A DNA stretch of 64,000 nucleotides from Streptomyces lateritius (lineage in GTDB: Bacteria; Actinomycetota; Actinomycetes; Streptomycetales; Streptomycetaceae): the NCBI RefSeq assembly GCF_014649715.1, contig NZ_BMTO01000003.1, forward strand, positions 29,250 to 93,249, in the 5' to 3' direction. The first letter of the stretch is position 1; every line of letters starts with the position of its first letter. Positions 32,601 to 39,800 of this stretch are shown here, piece after piece. The notes under the pieces are model-generated. The model searched no databases, was not told where the DNA came from, and worked only from the letters and a program-made list of their open reading frames with translations. The position numbers and the translations under genes are program-made.

Positions 32601-34398
32601 GCGCGGTGCCGTCGGGGAGTCGCAGGGCCAGGCCGGTCACCCGGCCGTCCTCCGTCACGACGGCGAGGTGGTGGCCCGCCGAGTGGACCAGGGCGAGCGG
32701 TGTGCCGTCCTCGGCGCGGTCGAGGGTGAACCAGTGGCCGTTGCGGTCGGTGATCCGGACCAGCCAGGCCTCTCCGTCGCCGCCCGGCTCGGCGCCGGAC
32801 GGCGCGGCGAAGTGGCGGGTCAGGCCGCTCCCCGGGTCGGTGAGGGCGTAGTCGCCGCTCTCGTCGCGGGTGAGGATCCGGCGCACGGTGCCGGACTCGG
32901 GGAGCGTGGCCACCCCGGGTACGGGATGCGGGTAGGTGAGCAGGAGACCGTCGTCGGTGACGTGGACGACACCGCGCGCGTCGATCTCCAGGTGTTCGTC
33001 CACGGTCGAGGACCAGGACGGGCCGAAGAAGCGCCCGGCGGTGTACCCGGACTCGACGCGCCGGGTGAAGGCGAGCGGCAGCGTGCCGGGGAGGACGACA
33101 TCGGTCTGGGGCAGGAACATATGGCCGGAGGCGAGGTCGACCGGGTCGGTCTCGTCGACGAGCCGCTGACCGTCGGGCCGGTTGTGGGTGCCGTCGGGGG
33201 CGTTGTCGAGGAGCCTGCGGGCCCGGTTGGCGTCGCCGGCCAGGTCCGCCGCCTCCGCCGCGACGCGCACGCCCTTGACGGCGCCCCCGGCGCCACCGGT
33301 CGCGGCGGTCAGCAGCGCGTCGGGGACGAGCCGGCCGAAGCCCTCCGCTGGGTCCTTCATGAAGTTGTCGAGCATCTGCTTGCCCGTGCCCCACGGGTCG
33401 TTGGCGGCAAGGACCAGGCCCGAGGCCAGGCTGTTCAGGCTGGTGACGTACTCCGCCGGATGCGTGAGGTTGTACGGGTCGGTGGGGTTGACGCTCCGTA
33501 CGAAACTGACCAGGCCGGCCGTGCCCTTGACGATGCCGGCGCCGAAGTGGTTCTGCATCACCTGCAGTTCTTCCAGGCCGTCCATGGCCTGCTCGCCGTA
33601 CGAGGGCTTGGCGGGAGCCGCGTCCCTCGCGGCCCGTACTGCGGCGCGCGCGGTCTCCGCCGCGGAGTTGCGCTGCTTGCGGGCCTCGGCGAGGATCTCC
33701 TGCGCCTCCTCCATCTGCGCCTTGCCCGGATCGCTGAACGTGCCCGGCTTCGGCGGCAGCGAGGAGGGGTCCCGCTTGTCGGACGGCTGGGCGTTGTACC
33801 GGTCGACCGCCTTGTTGTAGTCGTCGACCCGCTTGTTGTGGGCGTCGGCCGCGTCCGCGGACGCCTTGGTGCCGGCCTTCCACTTGTCGATGGCGGTCTG
33901 CGCCTGCCCCTGGGCCCACTCCACCGTCAGGGCGAAGCTCGCGAGCGCGTCGGCGGCCTTCCCGAAGGCATCCGCGCCCTTGAACCACTTCGGCGGCTCG
34001 ATCGCCACGCTCTCACGGAACGCGTCCGCGGCCTCGCCCTTGACGGCGGACGAGTCGAGTCCCTTGAGGCCTTTGCCCACCTGGTCGAACGAGGACTGGA
34101 GGTCGCGCAGGTGAGAGGCGGTCGAGCGGAGCTTGGCCGGACTGCCGTAGATCAGCTTGGTCTTGTCCTCGGTCTGCCCGAGGTCCATCTCGTCGACCTC
34201 GGCGCCCATCCGGTTGGCCACCGAGCGGGACTGCTCGCGCACCCAGTCCGCGCCGGACTCCCAGCCCACGTCCTCCAGCCGGTCGGCGGTCCAGTTGCCG
34301 GCGTCCTCCACACGGTTGCCGACCCACTCCACACCGTCCTCGACCGCGTCCTCGACGACGTCCGGCGTGATGTCGCTGACGAAATCTCCGAAGCCCAC
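29665..34398 (-). CDS. RHS-repeat polymorphic toxin with T7SS-type N-terminus
   Basis: A 1577-residue protein. Residues 1 to about 260 form a helical WXG-like trafficking region (LRSTASHLRDLQSSFDQVGK, then VKGEAADAFRESV) as in ESX-secreted toxins. A DUF6531 segment begins at about 418 (DPVDLASGHMFLPQTDVVLP). YD/RHS repeats fill about 560-1390. The core ends with the usual LRFPGQYYDPETGLHHNYFR followed by RYLTPDPLGL and DPLGLSPYRG. The last 118 residues are the variable toxin tip (NHNHYSAARREAAGEVVARK, FDHVKDLTQAQQGLENVRKI), resembling polymorphic toxin type 28. The RHS shell should encase the tip until delivery. The tip's activity is unknown. WXG-like and SseB-like genes lie directly upstream. 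Confidence 0.85.
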   Translation of the reverse strand: MGFGDFVSDITPDVVEDAVEDGVEWVGNRVEDAGNWTADRLEDVGWESGADWVREQSRSVANRMGAEVDEMDLGQTEDKTKLIYGSPAKLRSTASHLRDLQSSFDQVGKGLKGLDSSAVKGEAADAFRESVAIEPPKWFKGADAFGKAADALASFALTVEWAQGQAQTAIDKWKAGTKASADAADAHNKRVDDYNKAVDRYNAQPSDKRDPSSLPPKPGTFSDPGKAQMEEAQEILAEARKQRNSAAETARAAVRAARDAAPAKPSYGEQAMDGLEELQVMQNHFGAGIVKGTAGLVSFVRSVNPTDPYNLTHPAEYVTSLNSLASGLVLAANDPWGTGKQMLDNFMKDPAEGFGRLVPDALLTAATGGAGGAVKGVRVAAEAADLAGDANRARRLLDNAPDGTHNRPDGQRLVDETDPVDLASGHMFLPQTDVVLPGTLPLAFTRRVESGYTAGRFFGPSWSSTVDEHLEIDARGVVHVTDDGLLLTYPHPVPGVATLPESGTVRRILTRDESGDYALTDPGSGLTRHFAAPSGAEPGGDGEAWLVRITDRNGHWFTLDRAEDGTPLALVHSAGHHLAVVTEDGRVTGLALRLPDGTALDVMRYGYTDGNLTAVTKPSGATLTFAYDDRRRVITWIDSNDSRYDYAYDDLDRVIGEGGQAGHVQLTLAYGLPDPETGHRLTTLTTADGRTIRHLIDGACRVVATTDPLGHTTRFTHDARGNLLTRTDALGRTTVFSYDEEGRLLSVVRADGSRIGTVRDERGLPVEFTDADGTTVRQEFDARGNLTAVTDAAGGTTRYTYDDRGHLVSTTDSLGAVTTFRCDAAGLPLEVTEPSPATGAETTGGTTRCERDAFGRLTRIVDPIGAVTTLEWSPDGELARRTRPDGSTESWEYDGEGNCTAHTDPAGLTTRFAYTHFDLLAARTGPDGARHTFAYDAALRLTEVTDPQGLTWSYTYDRAGRMVSETDFDGRTVDYTLDAVGQVTARRNPTGETVSYERDALDRVVRKDAAGAVTTYAYDRAGRMVRAAGPDGELVRQYDRRGNLKAELVDGRPLTYGYDAAGRRSRRVTPTGHVTTYGYDVSGRLTELTSGTHRIAFAHDAAGRELRRVFGDTLALTSTWDETGRLVGQHLTAGARTVNRRAYTYRADGHLTALDDALRGSFRYDLDAAGRVTTVTAGDWTEAYAYDPAGNQTLASWPAGHPGHEATGPRSYTGTTITRAGAVRYEHDLGGRITLRRRTRLSRKPETWRYTWDAEDRLTAVVTPDGTRWRYRYDPLGRRTAKQRLAGDGETVVEEVLFTWDGSTLCEQTSTAPELPRPVVLTWDHRHARPLAQTERMLGPDASQEAVDERFFAIATDLVGTPTELVGETGEVAWHNRATLWGTTTWNRGATAYTPLRFPGQYYDPETGLHHNYFRQYDPETARYLTPDPLGLTPAPNPATYVHNPFTWSDPLGLSPYRGLGLSDDAMGAIQKLENIKEDPIGRINSEPNHNHYSAARREAAGEVVARKADGTPFDHVKDLTQAQQGLENVRKILWKEMERLPEGMTERGLEVLLKKHDETVYHLDRVKGFLHQIQNR

Positions 34399-34401
34399 GG
34401 C

Positions 34402-35046
34402 TCAGTTCCCCCCGGTGTCCGGCTGCTGGGTGGCCCTCTCCTCGGGAGACGGGCCGAAGGTGTCGTCCACGGCACGGTCGAAGGCGCCCTGGTCCACGCC
34501 GAGGACCTCGTTGAGGATCCGCGACTGGCGCCCGCCGTTGCCCTCGGTGAGCACGGTGCGGCCGGTGTCCTTCCAGGTCTGCTCGATGTCGTCCCCGGCG
34601 CGCTCGAACGACTCTGCGCTCCAGTCGGGGTTGAGATGGTCCGGGGTGAACACGTCGCCCCAGTTCTGCTTGACGATGTCCGCCTCGGAGGCGTGCGGGT
34701 TGCCCACGGCGGCGTTCACCGCGATCTTGAACGTGCCCTGGAGGTACTGGTCCTCCTCCCAGACGAGCCCGGCGGAAAGGCCCAGCGCCGCCGCGAGCGT
34801 GTTGGCGTCCTGGACCAACGCCCGCACGCCCCACTCCCAGCGCTCGCAGTAGTCCTCGAAGTCCGCCGACAGACCGTGGTGCCCGGCCTCCATGCCGGTC
34901 ATCGCCAGGTCCGAGAACCCCTTGCCGAGCACGGCACCCGTACCCGTGCCGATGTCCCGCAGTTCGGCCATCGCCGTCCGGATGCCTTGCGTGATGCGGT
35001 TGATGCTCTCCGCGTCGAACCGCAGGTCCTCACCGCCGCCGCCCAT
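34402..35046 (-). CDS. WXG-like helical partner of the RHS toxin
   Basis: A 214-residue, highly helical protein that starts with INRITQGIRTAMAELRDIGT and GLSADFEDYCERWEWGVRAL. This pattern resembles the helical hairpin of WXG100-like (T7SS-associated) proteins in Streptomyces. The second half is acidic and Trp-containing (VKQNWGDVFTPDHLNPDWSA). It has no signal peptide. It ends three bases before the toxin gene and starts inside the stop of the SseB-like gene, so the three are one operon. It is likely a secretion chaperone or co-secreted partner. Confidence 0.7.
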   Translation of the reverse strand: MGGGGEDLRFDAESINRITQGIRTAMAELRDIGTGTGAVLGKGFSDLAMTGMEAGHHGLSADFEDYCERWEWGVRALVQDANTLAAALGLSAGLVWEEDQYLQGTFKIAVNAAVGNPHASEADIVKQNWGDVFTPDHLNPDWSAESFERAGDDIEQTWKDTGRTVLTEGNGGRQSRILNEVLGVDQGAFDRAVDDTFGPSPEERATQQPDTGGN

Positions 35047-35483
35047 CAGGCCACGCCCTCGACGGGCGCGTCGACCGCCACGGCGTCCGGCACGATGCCT
35101 CGGACCGGCGGGAAGACCATGGATCCGTCCGGATCGGCGATGTCGACGGCCACACCGGCGGGTACGCCCATGGCGGGGACGATCTCGTCGAGCAGGCGCG
35201 CCCCTCGTATCCGGGCGAACTCCCAGGAACGACCCGTCTCCTGGCCGTCACCCGCCTCCTGCCCCTGGCCGGTGTCCCGGGCGCGGGCGAACCGGGCCAG
35301 CGCGGCCTCCTCGGTGAAGGCGCAGATCCAGCGCACCCCGCCGGACTCCGCCGTCCACAGACCGCCCGCCTCGACGGGGACGAGGACCAGGGCCCGGCGG
35401 AACTCCCCGACCATGGCCATGGGGTCACCCGCCCCGTCGCGCCGCTCGGCGATCAGTTCCGCGAGCGCCGTACCGTCCGTCAT
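35046..35483 (-). CDS. SseB-like domain protein
   Basis: A 145-residue protein starting at the ATG at 35483 behind a GGGGGAG ribosome site. The sequence LAELIAERRDGAGDPMAMVG, FRRALVLVPVEAGGLW, VRWICAFTEEAALARFARAR and IVPAMGVPAGVAVDIADPDG follows the SseB N-terminal domain layout (a strand, a clamp such as ...VWTxEALARF..., then GxxxxxDP). Such small proteins are common next to WXG/RHS toxin genes in Streptomyces. The function is not known. It could assist folding or be secreted. Confidence 0.7.
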   Translation of the reverse strand: MTDGTALAELIAERRDGAGDPMAMVGEFRRALVLVPVEAGGLWTAESGGVRWICAFTEEAALARFARARDTGQGQEAGDGQETGRSWEFARIRGARLLDEIVPAMGVPAGVAVDIADPDGSMVFPPVRGIVPDAVAVDAPVEGVA

Positions 35484-35681
35484 CGGCTCCCCCTCACTTG
35501 GCCGGGAATCTGCGTGGGACTCTGTCCGTACCGCGTCCTTAGGACACCACACATGAGGCTGTTGGTTCCCGGAGTTGCGCCAGGGTTGCGCCGGGATTGC
35601 GCCCGCGTCCACGAGGCTCTGGACGCCCGGACAGTGCCCAGCTCCCGGTGGAGCCGGCGCACGACGAGCCGGGCCAGGTGT

Positions 35682-36779
35682 TCAGACCCAGTTGACCTCG
35701 GCCCGGGCCAGCAGTGGATCGTCGATCAGCTCCCACAGCGGTACCGCGAAGTTGCCGAGTCGGTAGCGGCCGCCGAAATGGAGGCCGAGCACCCGGTGGT
35801 CCGCGAGGTCGAGGACCGGGGAGCCGCTGTTGCCGCCCAGGGTGGAGCAGTCGTGCTTCATCACCAGGCCGCCGGGTGCGAACTCCGTCGCCGTGCCCGG
35901 CTGGAGCCGCTTCACGTTGTAGACGTCCATGAAGATCCGCCGCATCGACTCGGGTTCGTTGCGGCGGCCGTCCCAGGCCGGGTACCCGATCACGTACACC
36001 GGTCGGCCGGGCAGCGTCGCGGGCGCGTCGGCGGCCACCGCGAGCGGCGCGGGCAGCGGGGCGCCGTCGGGCGGCACGACGCGCAGCAGGGCCATGTCGA
36101 GGTCCGGGTGGATGCCGATGACGTCGGTGATCTCGTACGGGAGCGGTGCGGCGGCCGGTGCGCCGAGACCCGGTGCGAGGCCCGGTTCGGGGCCCGGCGT
36201 GGAGGGAAGCTCCTCGCCCGGGTCCACGCGGGCGGACATGCCCTGCTGGAAGGACCAGCCCGCCTCCTCGGCGCGGCTGAACTCCACGGCCACGTGCCGG
36301 TTGGTCATCACCGTCCGCGGGCCCACCAGGAAGGCGGTGCCGACCCAGTCCAGGCTCGGATGGCCCGTCACCTCCACGCGGCCGACCCGGGCGAGCGAGT
36401 CGCGGATCGCGGGCCGGTCGGCGTCCAGCAGCACCGACCAGTCGCCCTCCGGTACGACGAAGTCCTGGCCCTGCACCAGGAGGGCGGGCCTGCCCTCCAG
36501 GAGGACGATCGCCTCCACCCCGAAGTACTCGTCCTCGTCGATCTCGTCCGAGCGGTTCCCGGCCAGTTTCTCCAGGCCCGTGACCCCGGCCTCCAGGACC
36601 CTGGCCCGTTCCTCCTGCGCGAAGCGGGAGATCTGGCCCGCCGGCGCCTCCTGCGCCGAGGACTCCTCGACCGACTCGGAGATCTCCTCCTCCAGGTGCC
36701 GGCGCACCCTTTCGGCGACGCCCCGCAGGTCGTCGAAGACCTGCCCTGGCTCGGTCGCGACCGGTGATCCGTGCGGCAT
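35682..36779 (-). CDS. Trypsin-like serine protease of the conflict cluster
   Basis: A 365-residue intracellular protease; the ATG at 36779 follows GGAGG. The first 130 residues are helical and acidic and resemble no known domain. The protease domain has His162 (VMTNRHVAVEF), Asp228 (HPDLDMALLRV) and Ser318 (CSTLGGNSGSPVLDL), a complete triad in HtrA-like context (MTNRHVA, GGNSGSPV). There is no signal peptide or PDZ domain. It starts 25 bases after the large NTPase-protease gene, so it is probably co-expressed. Such proteases are described as effectors in NTP-dependent bacterial conflict systems. Confidence 0.85.
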   Translation of the reverse strand: MPHGSPVATEPGQVFDDLRGVAERVRRHLEEEISESVEESSAQEAPAGQISRFAQEERARVLEAGVTGLEKLAGNRSDEIDEDEYFGVEAIVLLEGRPALLVQGQDFVVPEGDWSVLLDADRPAIRDSLARVGRVEVTGHPSLDWVGTAFLVGPRTVMTNRHVAVEFSRAEEAGWSFQQGMSARVDPGEELPSTPGPEPGLAPGLGAPAAAPLPYEITDVIGIHPDLDMALLRVVPPDGAPLPAPLAVAADAPATLPGRPVYVIGYPAWDGRRNEPESMRRIFMDVYNVKRLQPGTATEFAPGGLVMKHDCSTLGGNSGSPVLDLADHRVLGLHFGGRYRLGNFAVPLWELIDDPLLARAEVNWV

Positions 36780-36804
36780 CTCCCGCCACCTCCGCCTCTG
36801 CTGC

Positions 36805-39800
36805 TCATGCGGCCCGTAGGTGCTCCTCGTGGGCCGTCGCGGACTGCGCCCGCATGATCTCCTCGTACAACTCCAGCCGGTGCTCATGGAGATGGGCGAG
36901 GATCCGGCTCATCTGCGTGCCGACGTTGACGAACGCCGTGTTCCTGCCCTGGTAGTTGACCTCCTCGACCCGACGCGTACCGCGGTGCAGCGCCACCACC
37001 GTCCAGTCGTCCGTGAAGACCGGTGAACCCGAGGACCCGCTGCGGGTGTCGGTGAAGTAGCGGACGTCGCGCTCGTCCGCCTCGAAGACGAGGTTGTTGC
37101 GCAGCGCCACCCGCTTCGGCTGTCCGCCGGGGTGCTGGATGATGTTCACCGCCACCGGTTCGGGGCCGTCCGTCCGCAGCGGCGCGGTCGCGATCCGCAG
37201 CACGGGCCGGGGAGGCAGCCCGTCCGAGAGCCGCAGGATCGCGTAGTCGAGCGTCTCGTCCCAGGCGACGAGCGCCCGTGCCGTCGCCTCCTCGGTCTCC
37301 GCCTCGTCGGAGCCGTAGTCGAACCGCGAGCGGGAGTTGCGCACCTGGAGCTGGAGATCGTCCTCCGTCACCCGGTGCCGCACGCCGGGCGAGCGCGTCC
37401 GGGCGTTCACCACATGGTGGTTGGTGATCAGCAGGCCGGGAGCGATGAGCCAGCCGGTTCCCGCGTGCGGATACGCGGGCCGCAGCGGTGCGCCGGACTC
37501 GTACGGCGGGACCTTCAGGCGGGCGACCGAGGAACCGGCCAGGACGCCACCGTGCAGGAACTCGTAGGGCACGGTGTCGTCCCGGAAGATGATCTCCTCC
37601 TTGGTCTCCGCGGGCATCGCCCCGGGCGGCAGGTCCGGCTCGCCGGCGGCGTCGCGCGCCACATCGTCGAGGGCGCGCTGGAGGACGCTGAGCGGGCCCG
37701 CCTCGACGGCCTGGGCAATCGCGTTGCGCAGCCAGACCTCCAGCGGCACCGTGCCGTCGATCAGCCGCTCGATCTGGTTCATCGTCTGCAGGTCGGAGTG
37801 CATCTGCCGCAGCGGCGTGTCCATCGTCGGCAGGCTCGCCCGGAAGCGGGCGGTGGTGCCGGCGAACAGGAGCGGCCGGACCGTGGTGTCCGCGAGCCCT
37901 GCGTCCAGGGCCGCGTTGCGGACCCGGACGACATCCTCGGCGGAGAGGTACGGGACGGAACGCACCGCACCCTCCGCGCGGTCGGGCGGCGGCTGCGACC
38001 ACAGACCCGCCCGGCCACGGACCTGATGCCCACCGTCCCCGCCACCGCCGACCCCACCGCCACCGCCGGGGACGGCCGGGCCCGCGACCGCACCGGCGAG
38101 GTCGCCGGCGTCCGGCCGGGGCTCGGGGGCGGGCGCGCCCACGTCCATGGCGGCGGCCACGCCTTCCACCAGGTCGCCGCTGCGGTCGCGGAGCATCAGC
38201 GCCCGCCAGGCGAGGCTGTCGAGCGTCCCGCGCCTGCGCGCCTCCCACAGGGCCTCCTCGACCGAGGGGTGCGCCACGCCGGTCCATGTCGGCGCTCCCG
38301 CCGCCGACTCCAGGATGCGGGTCAGGGGCTCCCGCAGCTGGGGTTCGTCGGCCATCGCGGTGTCGATCCAGCGGGCGAGGGCGTCCACCACCGCTCCGTC
38401 GTCGGCCGGGAGCCCCACGAGCCGCAGGGTGTGCTCCAGGAGCCGCGGGTCGGCCCGGGCGGCCGAGGCCGCAGCGGCGCGGGCCAGCGCGGGCTGCCGG
38501 GCCAGCTCCTCGTCCGGCATGTCGCGCAGCGAGCGGGCCAGGCGCAGATCCATCTCGGCCGATCCCTCGTCCGAGAGCGCGGCCAGGCGCGACCTGGCGA
38601 CCAGCACACCCATCGACTCATGGGCGAGGCCGAGACCGGCCGCGATATCCTCCGCCTCCTGCAGATCTCGGTCGGCGTCCGCGAAGTCACCCTCGTCCTG
38701 GGCGAGTCGGGCCGAGAGCTGGAGCAGCTCCAGCTGTCTCTCGGCGCATCCCGCCTCGCCCGCCCGGTCGACGGCCCGCTCGGCGCTCTCCCGCGCCTCC
38801 GGGACCCGCCCGGACCTCGCCAGCGTCTCCACCAGCAGTCCGTGCAGCCTGCTGCACGGCGTCCACGGGCGCCGCTCCGCGAGCCGCTCCGCCGCCGCCT
38901 CCACGTACCCCTGGGTGAGCAGGTCCTCGACCTCGCGGGCGGCGATCCGCTCCCAGTCCTCCTGATCCGCCTCGGTCATGATCCGGTCCGGGACGTGCCC
39001 GCCGATCTTCCCCAGCAGGAACGCGGCCGAGCGGGTCGGCATGTCCCGGTCGGCTCCGGTCAGGTGGACGGAGACCCCGGGCTCCCAACGGCGTTCCACG
39101 GTGCGGGGGTTCTGGCCGAGCCTGAGCCGGTGGTAGATCTCCTCGGCGCGCGCGCCGGGGCCCTCGCGGGCCGCGTAGTACGCCACCGCGCTGCGGTCGA
39201 CGGCCCGCATGAGGTCGGTGCGGGCGCTGTCCGAGAGCCGCAGCATGATCGAGCGCAGATCCGCCCGGTGCCGTACCGCCTGGGGTCCGGCCGACTCCAT
39301 CAGGTCCAGCCGCGAGACCAACCGGCCGAAGAGGGCGCGGGCCTGCTCGGAGGAGTCGACCCGCAGCCCGGCCGGTCCGGCGAGGACGTCCCGGATCAGC
39401 TCCGGGGTGATGAACCGCAGGGCCAGGCCCGCCTGCACGGTGGCGCGCAGGTCGTCGTCCGCGATGTGCTTGAGGATCCGGTCGTACAGCGTGCCCTGGA
39501 TGAGCATCTGGTCGACCTTGTGGTGGAAGTAGCGCCTGCGCGAGGGCAGGCTGCGCAGCAGGTCGCTCAACGAGGCGGAGCCGGCGCCCAGGGCCACCGT
39601 GGTCTGTGCGGCGAGTTTGAGGCTGAGGGGGTGGCCGCCGACGCGGTCGACGAGGTCCCGGGCGATCTCCTCGTCGTCGACGCCGCAGGACATCAGCAGT
39701 TCCACGGCCGCCTGTTCGTCCAGGTCGCCCAGCTCCATGACGCGGGGTGTGAGGACGCGGGCGGGATGGTCGATGGGGGCTCGGCCGGAGACGATGAAGC

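Noticed and set aside
29596..35556. A 1986-codon open frame on the plus strand opposite the RHS operon
   Set aside because: It mirrors the high-GC coding frame of the RHS, WXG-like and SseB-like genes, is dominated by Val/Gly/Arg/Pro, and has no recognisable domain. The minus-strand genes have clear motifs.
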